Shown here piece after piece: positions 1 to 7,426 of a stretch of 42,692 nt of DNA. Positions within the stretch are counted from its first letter, which is position 1; every line of letters begins with the position of its first letter. This DNA is from Pseudorhodoplanes sinuspersici (GTDB lineage: Bacteria; Pseudomonadota; Alphaproteobacteria; Rhizobiales; Xanthobacteraceae): assembly GCA_945878025.1 (NCBI GenBank), contig CAMDXM010000005.1, forward strand, positions 1-42,692, in the 5' to 3' direction. The translations under genes were made by a program, and so were the position numbers. Under the pieces are notes generated by a model that was given only the letters and a program-made list of their open reading frames with translations, did no database searches and had not been told where the DNA came from.

Positions 1-1023
1 GCTGATCAGCAACACGTTGACGGTCGCCTCCATCACCATGCCGGCGGCGAAGAGCAGCGCCAGCACGATGAATAGCGTCAGATATGGACTGCCGGCGAAG
101 GTCGCGAGGAAGTCTGTGATCGCCTGCGGCGCCTGTTCGAGCGTGATCGCATAGCCGAGCGCCGCCGCCATGGTGATGATCAGCATCACCATGCCGACAT
201 CGACGATCGAATGCTCCATCGCCTCGATGAAGGTCTTCCAGGTCAATTCGCGGTAGATGAAAATCCCGACAAAGAGTGCATAGGCGACGACCACCGCGCC
301 GGCTTCCGTCGCGGTGAAAAAGCCGTAACGGAAGCCGAGCAGCAGGAAGACCGGAAACACCAGCGCCCAGAAGCAGTCGATAAAGCTGCGTCCGAGTTCG
401 CGCGCTGTCGGCAGTTCCTTCAGCTCGGGCGCGTAACCGTGATAACGCGCGACGATCCAGGTCGTCCCCATCAGCACGACGGTCATCAAGAGGCCGGGAA
501 TGACGCCGCCGAGCAGCAGCCGGCCGATCGAGACTTCCGCGATGAAACCGAACAGCACGAGTCCGATGCTCGGCGGAATGGTCGCGGTGATAACCGAGCC
601 GAAAGCGATGACGCAGGCGCTGAAGCCTTTGGCGTAGCCGCGCTTGTCCATCGCGGGGCCGAGCAGGCGCGCTTCCATCGCGGCGTCGGCGACGGCGGAG
701 CCGGAAATACCGCCCATCAAGGCGCTCAGCGCAATCGCGACCTGCCCGAGGCCGCCGGCCATCCAGCCGGTAAGCAGGCGCGCGAATTCGAGCAGCCGCT
801 GCGTGATGCCGGTCGTGTTCATCAGATTGCCGGCCAGGATGAAGAACGGCACCGCCAGCAGCGGGAATGACTGCGTGGCGTCATACATGCGCTGCACCGC
901 GACGGTCGGCGGCATGTAATTGCCAAGCAGGAATACGGGAATGGTCGAGAGCGCGAGCGCGAAGGCGACCGGGACGTTGACGATCAGGAAAACGAAGAAC
1001 AGGACGGCGATCAGCGTCAGCAT
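1..1023 (-). CDS. dctM: TRAP transporter large permease (DctM), 3' end cut by window edge
   Basis: This is the large membrane subunit (DctM/SiaM type) of a tripartite ATP-independent periplasmic transporter. It forms the ion-coupled translocation channel in the inner membrane. Translating the minus strand from the ATG at 1023 gives an uninterrupted hydrophobic protein of about 341 residues that runs off the window, so the C-terminus is missing (full members are about 425 aa). Family motifs visible are PFFILAGNLM, ISGSAVADAA and FGSVITATIPPSIGLVLFG. It is absent from the ORF track only because it has no stop inside the window. Its start codon shares one base with the dctQ stop (TGATG), which implies translational coupling. 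The substrate cannot be read from the sequence; this family usually moves C4-dicarboxylates or other organic acids. Confidence 0.93.
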   Translation of the reverse strand, partial: MLTLIAVLFFVFLIVNVPVAFALALSTIPVFLLGNYMPPTVAVQRMYDATQSFPLLAVPFFILAGNLMNTTGITQRLLEFARLLTGWMAGGLGQVAIALSALMGGISGSAVADAAMEARLLGPAMDKRGYAKGFSACVIAFGSVITATIPPSIGLVLFGFIAEVSIGRLLLGGVIPGLLMTVVLMGTTWIVARYHGYAPELKELPTARELGRSFIDCFWALVFPVFLLLGFRYGFFTATEAGAVVVAYALFVGIFIYRELTWKTFIEAMEHSIVDVGMVMLIITMAAALGYAITLEQAPQAITDFLATFAGSPYLTLFIVLALLFAAGMVMEATVNVLLIS

Positions 1024-1517
1024 CACACCACGTCCCGGACTTCGGTTTTCGCTTCCCGGCCGGACAGCGCGACAAAGATCTGCTCAACGAGCGTGATCGT
1101 CATCAGCGCGAAGCCGACCGGCAAGGCCGCGGTGGCAAAGGACGACGGCACGCCGATGAGCGGAAGCGGGCGCAGGTTGCTGATCTGCACGAACTTCCAG
1201 GCATAGAACATCAGCATCAGGAGCAACGCGCCGATGATCAGATGGATCAGGATGTCGAGTGCGAGGCGCGCTTTCCGCGGCAGCAGACCGACGATCATGT
1301 CGAGCCGGAAATGCCCGGACCGCTGAAGCGTGATGTCGGCGGCGATAAACGACAGCCACACGAAGCTGGCCTGCGCCGCTTCCTCGGTCCAGATGGCCGG
1401 GCTGCCGGCGAAACGAAAGACGGTGCCGATGATGACGACGGTGACGATGGCAGCCAGGAGCGCGATCGCAGCCGCGCGCTCCGCCCGGCGGAGCATCGCA
1501 AGCGCTTTGATGAGCAT
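1023..1517 (-). CDS. dctQ: TRAP transporter small permease (DctQ)
   Basis: This is the small four-helix membrane subunit that partners DctM. The ATG at 1517 (MLIKALAMLRR) is preferred over the longer ORF start at 1568, because the upstream 17 codons lie in the dctP-dctQ hairpin region and are not hydrophobic. From 1517 the product is 164 aa, normal for DctQ. Four hydrophobic segments are visible, and the family-typical tryptophan motif IWTEEAAQASFVWLSF sits after helix 1. It lies 71 nt downstream of dctP, separated by a strong stem-loop, and is translationally coupled to dctM by a TGATG junction. Confidence 0.9.
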   Translation of the reverse strand: MLIKALAMLRRAERAAAIALLAAIVTVVIIGTVFRFAGSPAIWTEEAAQASFVWLSFIAADITLQRSGHFRLDMIVGLLPRKARLALDILIHLIIGALLLMLMFYAWKFVQISNLRPLPLIGVPSSFATAALPVGFALMTITLVEQIFVALSGREAKTEVRDVV

Positions 1518-1544
1518 GGGGACGTGTCCGGTGGGTGGATGCGG

Positions 1545-1582
1545 AAAAATGCGCCTCCGGCCGAACATCGGACCGGAGGCGC
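1545..1582 (-). terminator. Stem-loop with T-run between dctP and dctQ (attenuator)
   Basis: On the minus strand a perfect 10-bp stem (GCGCCTCCGG / CCGGAGGCGC) with a 12-nt loop is followed by ATTTTT. It sits between two cotranscribed TRAP genes rather than at the operon end. I infer that it causes partial termination or protects the dctP mRNA, so that more binding protein than membrane protein is made. Confidence 0.7.
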
Positions 1583-1588
1583 GGGGCG

Positions 1589-2572
1589 TTATTTCTTCAG
1601 CGCCGCCTGCACTTCCGCGACCATCGGCGCGAGGCCGAGCTCCTGATGCACGGCTTTCACGGCCGCCCGGAACGGCGCCTTGTCGGGCTCGCTCACGGTG
1701 ACGCCCTTCGCCTTGATGTCGGCGAAGATTTTCGCCGCGCCGTCCACATTGGACTTGAGCGCGGATGCGCCCCAGCGCTTCGATTCCTCAATAACGATTT
1801 TCTGATAATCGGCCGGCAGCGATTGCAGCCATTTGTCGCTGACAATCAGGCCGCTCATCAGGAAAATATGCTCGGTGAGGGTCACATGCGAGACGACCTC
1901 ATAAAGCTTGGCGCCCCAGATCGCGGACGGCTGCGCTTCCGCGCCGTCTATCACGCCGGTCTGCAAGGCGGGATAAACTTCCGCCCATGGCAACGGGGTA
2001 GCGGTCGCGCCCATCGCATTGATGGTCTTGATCCAGAGCGGCTCGCCGATGGTGCGAACGCGCACGCCCTTCAGGTCGTCGGGCTTGGCGACCGATTTCT
2101 TGGTCAGCATGTGCCGTGCGCCCTGATACCAGTTGAACGACAACAGCGTCAGTCCGGTCTTGGCGCGAAGCTGCTCGTTCCATTTGGCGAAAGTGTCCGA
2201 TTCCGCGAAGCGCGCGATCTCGTCGATATTGGTGAAAACGTAAGGCGCGACCAGCACGTTGAAATTCGGCACGTGCACCGCGACGCGCGAGGCCTCGACG
2301 AAGGTTCCGACGCCCGCGCCCGCGGCCGCCTGATCCATCATGGCTTGCGTGTCGCCGAGCTGCGAACTCGGGAAAATCTGCACGCGCACTTCGCCCTTGG
2401 TGCGCTCTTCCACCGCCTTCTTCATGCCTTCGGCGGCGACAACCAGCGGATCGCTCGGCGCGAGCACGGTGCCGAGACGCAATGTGTAGGACGCCGCCGA
2501 GGCAGCGGAAATGGCGGCAGGCGAAAGCGTCACGGCCAGCACGGCCGCGAGAATCACGGAGCGGAATGTCAT
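1589..2572 (-). CDS. dctP: TRAP transporter substrate-binding protein (DctP)
   Basis: This is the periplasmic solute-binding protein of the TRAP system. It is 327 aa, the usual length, with an N-terminal signal peptide (MTFRSVILAAVLAVTLSPAA...ASAA). The DctP fold is recognisable from the start TLRLGTVLAPSDPL, the segment FPSSQLGDTQAM and the ligand-binding region DLKGVRVRTIGEPLW...PLPWAEVYPALQTGVIDGAE; the Arg in VRVRT normally pairs with the substrate carboxylate. It is the first gene of the dctPQM operon. Its start lies 75 nt from a 16-bp palindrome shared with the divergent GntR gene, so substrate-dependent derepression is likely. Confidence 0.95.
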   Translation of the reverse strand: MTFRSVILAAVLAVTLSPAAISAASAASYTLRLGTVLAPSDPLVVAAEGMKKAVEERTKGEVRVQIFPSSQLGDTQAMMDQAAAGAGVGTFVEASRVAVHVPNFNVLVAPYVFTNIDEIARFAESDTFAKWNEQLRAKTGLTLLSFNWYQGARHMLTKKSVAKPDDLKGVRVRTIGEPLWIKTINAMGATATPLPWAEVYPALQTGVIDGAEAQPSAIWGAKLYEVVSHVTLTEHIFLMSGLIVSDKWLQSLPADYQKIVIEESKRWGASALKSNVDGAAKIFADIKAKGVTVSEPDKAPFRAAVKAVHQELGLAPMVAEVQAALKK

Positions 2573-2647
2573 GGATGTCCTCCCGAAGCGGAAACGTTTT
2601 GTCCGGAGCCGTCTTGCGCGGCTCGTCCCTGGTGATTTACACTAAAA

Positions 2648-2663
2648 CACTAATGCATTAGTG
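2648..2663. promoter_or_regulatory. 16-bp perfect palindrome, probable GntR operator
   Basis: CACTAATGCATTAGTG is self-complementary over all 16 bases and is AT-rich in a GC-rich region. It lies in the intergenic space between dctP and the divergent GntR/FCD regulator. Regulators of this family bind short palindromes in divergent promoters, so autoregulation and control of dctPQM are inferred. It also overlaps the GTG at 2661 that opens the longest regulator ORF, which argues against that start. Confidence 0.7.
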
Positions 2664-2723
2664 AATCAAGAGCAAAGGCTTCCGGCTTTGCTTGTACTTT
2701 TCGGCGAGGCCGGCAAAACAAGG

Positions 2724-3467
2724 ATGAAGCCCGCGCCGCCCGCGACGCCGCGCCTCAGACATTCGGACATGGACGCAAAGCTCAAACGAAATCCCGGACG
2801 TCTCGACCGCTCGCGACAGGCGGCGCCGCAGATTTTCGAGACGTTGCGCGACCGCATCCTTTCGCTCGAACTCAAGCCGAACACGCTGCTGTCGCGCGCG
2901 GCATTGCAGAGCGAATTCGGCATCAGCCAGACGCCTTTGCGCGACGCGCTGATGAAGCTCGATCAGGAAGGGCTGGTGGAGGTCTATCCGCAGCACGCCA
3001 CGGTCGTCGCACGCATCGACATCGACGCGGCGCGCCAGGCGCATTTCCTGCGCATCGCGATCGAGCTTGAAGCCGTGCGCCGCCTCGCGGAAAAGCCAAG
3101 CCCGGCTTTCATCGCGCGGCTGCGCGCGGCGATCGGTGAACAGCGCCGCATGAAGGCGCGCGACTATCCTGGCTTCGTCGTGGCCGATCACGCGATGCAC
3201 CAGATGTTCTGCGAGGAAGCGGGCGTGCCCGATCTGTGGCAGATCATCCGCCGCCAATGCGGCCATATCGACCGGTTGCGGCTTTTAAATCTTCCGCTGC
3301 CGGGAAAGATCGAGGCCGTGATCCGCGATCACGAGGCGATCGTGGATGCGATCGAGCGCGGCGAGCCCGATGCGGCCGCAGCCGCGTTACGAAAACATTT
3401 GTCCGGCACGCTGTCGATCATCGACCAGATCCGGGAGCGCCATCCGGATTATTTCCTTGGCAGTTAG
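2724..3467 (+). CDS. GntR family transcriptional regulator, FCD (FadR) subclass
   Basis: This is a probable ligand-responsive repressor of the adjacent TRAP operon. The N-terminal winged helix-turn-helix is clear (IFETLRDRILSLELKPNTLLSRAALQSEFGISQTPLRDALMKL), followed by an all-helical FCD domain with the metal/ligand histidines expected in VVADHAMHQMF and DHEAIVDAIERGEPDAAAAALRKHL. The ORF-track start (GTG 2661) lies inside the palindromic operator, so I use the ATG at 2724; the ATG at 2769 is also possible, and neither has a strong ribosome binding site. The ligand is probably the TRAP substrate or a derivative. The class is certain; the target is inferred from divergent placement. Confidence 0.88.
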   Translation: MKPAPPATPRLRHSDMDAKLKRNPGRLDRSRQAAPQIFETLRDRILSLELKPNTLLSRAALQSEFGISQTPLRDALMKLDQEGLVEVYPQHATVVARIDIDAARQAHFLRIAIELEAVRRLAEKPSPAFIARLRAAIGEQRRMKARDYPGFVVADHAMHQMFCEEAGVPDLWQIIRRQCGHIDRLRLLNLPLPGKIEAVIRDHEAIVDAIERGEPDAAAAALRKHLSGTLSIIDQIRERHPDYFLGS

Positions 3468-3481
3468 CGTTGGCGCTGCGC

Positions 3482-3618
3482 GCTTGTCCCGGGCGCAGCG
3501 CAGCACGAAGTGGTGCGCTGCAGAACCGGGACCGTCGCGAGCGCCGCCGCTGGAACGGCCCCGGTCCAGCGGCGCATCACTCCGCTACGCTTCGTGCTGC
3601 ACCGCGCCCGGGGCAAGC
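3482..3618. repeat. Long imperfect inverted repeat (dispersed extragenic element)
   Basis: The left arm starts GCTTGTCCCGGGCGCAGCGC and the right arm ends CACCGCGCCCGGGGCAAGC. The arms are imperfect reverse complements of about 55 nt that meet in a short GC-rich centre. The element fills the space between the convergent GntR and GMC genes. Its design resembles the palindromic extragenic elements of Bradyrhizobium-type genomes, and it may act as a bidirectional terminator. Confidence 0.7.
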
Positions 3619-3664
3619 GAGGACAAGCGCGGCCATGACAGTTGAGGCGTGCGAAGGAATAACC

Positions 3665-5284
3665 CTACGCCCGCGCCGCTCCCGCCTTCGCATCCTGCAA
3701 AATCATGTCCGCACCCTTCTCGCCAATCATCACAATGGCGGCGTTGGTGTTGCCGGACACGACGGTCGGCATGACCGCGCCGTCGATCACGCGCAGGTTT
3801 TCAAAGCCGCGCACGCGCAGGCGCTCGTCGACGACGGATGTCGCATCGGGACCCATGCGGCAGGTCGAGGTCGGGTGGAAGATGGTGGTGCCGGTCTCGC
3901 GCATATACTCAAGAAAATCCGCATCGCTCGTGCAGGCCGGACCAGGCAGCCGCTCCTCCGCGATATAGCGGCGCATCGCCGGCTGCCCCATGATGTTGCG
4001 CATCAGCTTCGTGCCGGCCAGCATGGTGTCGCGGTCGCTCTGCGCGGAGAGATAACGCGGCTGGATCGCGGGGGCGACGTGAGGATCGGCCGACTTGATC
4101 TGGACGAAGCCGCGGCTCTCCGGCCGCAGCTGGCAAACCGACGCGATGAAGCCCGGAAACGGATGCAGCTTGGCGCCGATCTTCTCGGCGCTGAAGATGA
4201 TGAAATGCACCTGCACGTCGGGCGTCGCCACATCGGGGCCGGTGCGGAAAAATCCGCCCGCGTAGCCCGCGCCGATGGTGAGCAGACCCTTGCGGAACAG
4301 GATATAGCGCAAACCCGCCATCAGGCTGTGGCGGCGGCTGTTGATCACGTCGTTCATGGTGATCGGTTCGGTGCAGCGATACTGGAACCGCGCCTGGAAA
4401 TGATCCTGCAGATCCGCGCCGACGCCGGCATGATCCGCGAGAACGTCGATGCCGTGCGAACGCAAGAGTTGCGCCGGGCCGACGCCGGAGAGTTGCAAAA
4501 TCTGCGGGGAGTTGATCGCGCCCGCCGAGAGGATCACTTCGCCATCGGCACAAGCGGTGCGCGTCTCGCCGCCCACGCGGTATTCGACGCCCTTTGCACG
4601 ACGGCCATCGAAAAGAATCCGCGTCGTGAGCGCGCCGGATTCGATCTTCAGATTGGCGCGCCGCCGCGCCTGTTTGAGGTAACCGGTCGCAGTCGATGAC
4701 CGGCGGCCATTGCGTGCGGTGAGCTGGAAATAGCCCGCGCCCTCCTGCTGCGGCCCGTTGAAATCGTCGTTGCGCGGAAAGCCCGCCTGTTCCGACGCTT
4801 CGATGAACGCCTCGCAGAGCGGATGCGGCTCGCTCACATCCGACACAGCCAGCGGCCCGCCTGCGCCGTGCAGATCGTCCGCCCCGCGCTCCTGGTCCTC
4901 CGAGCGCTTGAAGCAAGGCAGCACGTCCTCGAAGCTCCAGCCGGCGTTGCCGAGCTGGCGCCAGTGATCGAAATCCTCGCGCTGGCCGCGCACATACAAA
5001 AGCCCGTTGATCGAACTCGACCCGCCCAGCACCTTGCCGCGCGGCTGGATGATGCGGCGATTGTTCAGTTCCGGCTCCGGCTCGGACTGATAAAGCCAGT
5101 TCACCTTCGGATCGGTGAATAATTTTCCGTAGCCGAGCGGGATGTGGATCCAGGGGTTGCTGTCGCGCCCGCCCGCTTCCACGAGCAGTACGCGGTATTG
5201 GCCGGACTCGGTCAGGCGATGCGCCAGCACGCATCCCGCACTGCCAGCGCCGACCACGATGTAATCGAAGGATTGCACTTCCAT
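3665..5284 (-). CDS. GMC family FAD-dependent oxidoreductase (choline/alcohol dehydrogenase-like)
   Basis: This 539-aa flavoprotein has the typical GMC length. The N-terminal Rossmann motif is YIVVGAGSAGCVLAHRL. GMC signature 1 is visible as GKVLGGSSSINGLLYVRGQ and signature 2 as GAINSPQILQLSGVGP. The catalytic C-terminal region has FHPTSTCRMG and VSGNTNAAIVMIGEKGADMI, where the His and Asn line the active site. Such enzymes oxidise alcohols, choline or polyethylene glycol in the cytoplasm or membrane. The substrate cannot be decided here. It converges on the GntR gene across a repeat, so a link with the TRAP substrate is possible but not shown. The annotation betA would be too specific. Confidence 0.93.
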   Translation of the reverse strand: MEVQSFDYIVVGAGSAGCVLAHRLTESGQYRVLLVEAGGRDSNPWIHIPLGYGKLFTDPKVNWLYQSEPEPELNNRRIIQPRGKVLGGSSSINGLLYVRGQREDFDHWRQLGNAGWSFEDVLPCFKRSEDQERGADDLHGAGGPLAVSDVSEPHPLCEAFIEASEQAGFPRNDDFNGPQQEGAGYFQLTARNGRRSSTATGYLKQARRRANLKIESGALTTRILFDGRRAKGVEYRVGGETRTACADGEVILSAGAINSPQILQLSGVGPAQLLRSHGIDVLADHAGVGADLQDHFQARFQYRCTEPITMNDVINSRRHSLMAGLRYILFRKGLLTIGAGYAGGFFRTGPDVATPDVQVHFIIFSAEKIGAKLHPFPGFIASVCQLRPESRGFVQIKSADPHVAPAIQPRYLSAQSDRDTMLAGTKLMRNIMGQPAMRRYIAEERLPGPACTSDADFLEYMRETGTTIFHPTSTCRMGPDATSVVDERLRVRGFENLRVIDGAVMPTVVSGNTNAAIVMIGEKGADMILQDAKAGAARA

Positions 5285-5368
5285 AAAGCGTCTATAGCAG
5301 GCCGGGGCGCGGGGAATGCAAGAGCGTCAATTGCGGCCTTTCACTCGCCACCCTTCACTCGCCACCCT

Positions 5369-5701
5369 TCACTTGCCGTCCTTCTTCGCCTTCTGCAGTT
5401 CGTCGAGCTTTGCCTGCATCTTGCCGAGCGTATCCTTCAGCGCCGCAAGCTCCTTGTGCGCCAGCGCGATCTCCCTGCTGGCGGCGGCGATCTCCTTTTC
5501 GGCGAGGCCAAGCTTCTGGCGGGATTCGGTGGCGGCCTTGCGGATCTCCTGCTGCAGGAATTCGACATTGCTCTGCAGGCAGCCGGTGCGCCGTTCCATC
5601 TGCTTTTCGGCGGTGCAGTTTTCGAGGCCGCGTATGTCCTGCGCGGAAGCGGACGCGGCCGCGACGATAAAATGCGAACACACGATGATGGCGCGTCTCA
5701 T
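5369..5701 (-). CDS. Small exported coiled-coil protein of unknown function
   Basis: I do not recognise a named family. The start chosen is the ATG at 5701 (MRRAIIVCSHFIVAAASASA), which follows a GAGGGG ribosome binding site; the longer ORF in the track adds 29 non-homologous-looking residues. The product of 110 aa has a likely signal peptide with cleavage after ASASA, two cysteines (ENCTAEK, GCLQS), then about 75 residues of charged Ala/Lys/Glu/Leu heptad-like sequence that should form a single long coiled coil. It is probably periplasmic. It ends close to the GMC gene and lies downstream of a YdcH gene on the same strand. Confidence 0.7.
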   Translation of the reverse strand: MRRAIIVCSHFIVAAASASAQDIRGLENCTAEKQMERRTGCLQSNVEFLQQEIRKAATESRQKLGLAEKEIAAASREIALAHKELAALKDTLGKMQAKLDELQKAKKDGK

Positions 5702-5784
5702 GGAGCCCCTCGAAAAAATGCACGCCGGCCTCCTTTCGGAGAGCCGGCGGCTCAACCGCGCGAATTCCAAAGAACAAGAGGGCG

Positions 5785-5976
5785 TCAATGAATGCTGACG
5801 CTGACGCTGGTGTCGTGTTGCAATCTTACGATTTCGTCCTTGACCTGCAACTTGCGACGCTTCAACTCGACAATTTTACTGTCGTCGGTAGAGGGATGCG
5901 CGAGCGCCTCGGAAATCTGGTCTTCCAGCGCCCGGTGCTGCGATTCGAGTTCGGCAAGATGCGGATTTAACGGCAT
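5785..5976 (-). CDS. YdcH family protein (DUF465)
   Basis: This is a 63-aa helical hairpin protein. The DUF465 pattern is clear: an N-terminal helix HLAELESQHRALEDQI, a loop with HPSTDDSKIVELKRRKLQVKDEI, and a short tail. The ATG at 5976 has a GGAGA ribosome binding site nine bases upstream. The molecular role of the family is not established. A second member sits divergently about 460 nt away (6439-6645), and the two differ in sequence, so this is an old duplication rather than a recent one. Confidence 0.9.
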   Translation of the reverse strand: MPLNPHLAELESQHRALEDQISEALAHPSTDDSKIVELKRRKLQVKDEIVRLQHDTSVSVSIH

Positions 5977-6090
5977 CGGCTAAGGTCTCCTTCCGGTTGG
6001 GAGCCCGACAGTGCGTCGCAAGTCTGACATGGGCATTGCAGCAAGTCGATTGCGGCATCTTGTGCAACGCGACAAATCCCCGTTTTCCAA

Positions 6091-6167
6091 CTAGTGCGGT
6101 GGTTCAGACGTTCCCTTTAACTATGCGGCGAATCCGCAAGGGAACGTCTGGACCAAAACCGCACTAG
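6091..6167. repeat. Palindromic element 1 (77 nt)
   Basis: The ends are CTAGTGCGGT and its imperfect complement ACCGCACTAG, with an inner stem CAGACGTTCCCTT / AAGGGAACGTCTG. The whole forms one long hairpin. It stands between the two divergent YdcH genes, twelve bases from a second unrelated palindrome. The ends flanked by CTAG suggest a MITE-like or REP-like dispersed element. Confidence 0.7.
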
Positions 6168-6179
6168 AATCATCAAGTT

Positions 6180-6255
6180 GCCAGTGTCCTTTGAATCCGA
6201 AGTTCGCTACCGAAGGTGCTGCGAAATAAAGCGAACTTCGGATTTGGACACTGGC
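6180..6255. repeat. Palindromic element 2 (76 nt)
   Basis: The left arm begins GCCAGTGTCC and continues AATCCGAAGTTCGCT; the right arm is its near-perfect complement, ending GGACACTGGC. The arms differ by a short TTTG insertion. This is a separate hairpin family from element 1 directly beside it. Similar extragenic palindromes are common in Bradyrhizobiaceae-type genomes (from memory, not searched). Confidence 0.7.
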
Positions 6256-6438
6256 TGTTCCCCTGCCGCTTGAACCATCCGCCGGATGAGCGGATAATCA
6301 TAGATGGCTCCGCCGGAGACTCACATTTTGCGAGAAATTTCAGCAAATCCGCCGGACCTTCAGCGGGTCGGCGGCGGCCTGGCGGTCCATCTGGGCGGCC
6401 TTCATGGGAACCACAGGATCCTCGGTGCCATCGCAGTG

Positions 6439-6645
6439 ATGACGGAAGAGGAAGAACGCGAATTCCGCGCGCAGCTGGCCCGTCTGCAGCAGGAGCACCG
6501 CGACCTCGACGCGGCGATCCTGGCGCTCGCGCAATCGCCGGGTTCGGACCTTGTTCAGGTGCAGCGGCTGAAGAAGCGCAAACTCGTGCTGCGCGACCGC
6601 ATTTCCTATATCGAGGACCAGCTCACGCCCGATATCATCGCGTAG
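6439..6645 (+). CDS. YdcH family protein (DUF465), second copy
   Basis: The start is set at the ATG at 6439 (MTEEEEREFRAQL), giving 68 aa, the usual size. The track ORF from 6304 adds 45 residues that read through intergenic sequence. The DUF465 helical hairpin is visible as ARLQQEHRDLDAAILAL and VQRLKKRKLVLRDRISYIEDQL. It is acidic at the N-terminus, unlike the neighbour at 5785-5976. Function is unknown. It is followed by a BIME-like repeat and then purE. Confidence 0.88.
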   Translation: MTEEEEREFRAQLARLQQEHRDLDAAILALAQSPGSDLVQVQRLKKRKLVLRDRISYIEDQLTPDIIA

Positions 6646-6651
6646 TCTTTT

Positions 6652-6769
6652 CCCTCCCCTGCAAGGGGAGGGTGGCGAGCGAAGCGAGACGGGTGGGGTC
6701 ATTCGATAATGCAGTCACCCCACCCCGCCGTTCGCTAACGCTCACGGCGACCCTCCCCTAAAGGGGAGG
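6652..6769. repeat. BIME-like paired palindromic repeat, copy A
   Basis: Two short hairpins of the type CCCTCCCC-loop-GGGGAGGG bracket a larger inverted repeat (GAGGGTGGCGAGCGAAGCGAG...GGTGGGG / CCCCACCC...GGCGACCCTCC). The same architecture occurs again at 13254-13378. The element lies between YdcH and purE. Confidence 0.85.
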
Positions 6770-6857
6770 GATAAGATAAACGACGTTTCGCCTTTCGCCT
6801 TGTAGTGGCACCGCCCCTGCCTATAATCCGCCGCTTCCTTTTCGGGGGCATTACCAG

Positions 6858-7415
6858 ATGGCGGCGAGACCGTCCAAAAAGTCGCCAAAAAAACCGGCCA
6901 GAAAATCCGCCCGCAAATCCGCGCCAAAATCCGGCAAAAAACCGGTCGCGATCATCATGGGCAGCCAGTCGGACTGGACCATGATGAAGCATGTGGCGGA
7001 AACGCTGGATACGCTGAAGATCGGGCATGACGCGCTGATCGTGTCGGCGCATCGCACGCCCGACCGTCTTTACAAATTCGCCAAGGGTGCGCGGGCGAAA
7101 GGCTTCAAGGTCGTGATCGCGGGCGCGGGCGGGGCCGCGCATCTGCCCGGCATGGCGGCGTCGATGACCTCGCTGCCGGTTCTGGGCGTGCCCATGAATA
7201 CGCATGCGCTCGAAGGCAGGGATTCGCTTCTCTCCATCGTGCAGATGCCGGCGGGCGTTCCGGTCGGCACGCTCGCGATCGGAAAGGCCGGCGCGATCAA
7301 CGCGGCGCTGCTCGCCGCCGCGATACTTTCATTGTCCGACCCGGCCCTCGCCAAAAGGCTCGACGCCTTCCGCGCGCGCCAGACCGCCGCCATCGGCAAA
7401 CGCCCGAAAGACTGA
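6858..7415 (+). CDS. purE: N5-carboxyaminoimidazole ribonucleotide mutase (PurE)
   Basis: It converts N5-CAIR to CAIR in de novo purine synthesis. The class I PurE core is intact: MGSQSDW (phosphate loop), [10 protein letters not shown] (catalytic His), and [15 protein letters not shown]. The protein is 185 aa because the core is preceded by about 28 residues rich in Lys, Ser, Pro and Ala ([16 protein letters not shown]...), resembling a histone H1 tail; family members usually start right at the core. No alternative start allows the first beta strand. It is followed after 11 nt by purK, its pathway partner, so the two are cotranscribed. Confidence 0.97.
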   Translation: MAARPSKKSPKKPARKSARKSAPKSGKKPVAIIMGSQSDWTMMKHVAETLDTLKIGHDALIVSAHRTPDRLYKFAKGARAKGFKVVIAGAGGAAHLPGMAASMTSLPVLGVPMNTHALEGRDSLLSIVQMPAGVPVGTLAIGKAGAINAALLAAAILSLSDPALAKRLDAFRARQTAAIGKRPKD

Positions 7416-7426
7416 AAAAGCCCAGA

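Noticed and set aside
2661-2723. GTG at 2661 as the start of the GntR regulator
   Set aside because: It lies inside the perfect palindromic operator, and the extra 21 residues have no similarity to the family start.
3236-4699. 487-codon plus-strand ORF opposite the GMC oxidoreductase and other very long antisense ORFs in the track (for example 23704-25284, 26026-27549, 30902-32230)
   Set aside because: They mirror real genes on the other strand, are rich in Arg, Ala, His and Gly, show no domain, and arise from the lack of stop codons in high-GC sequence.
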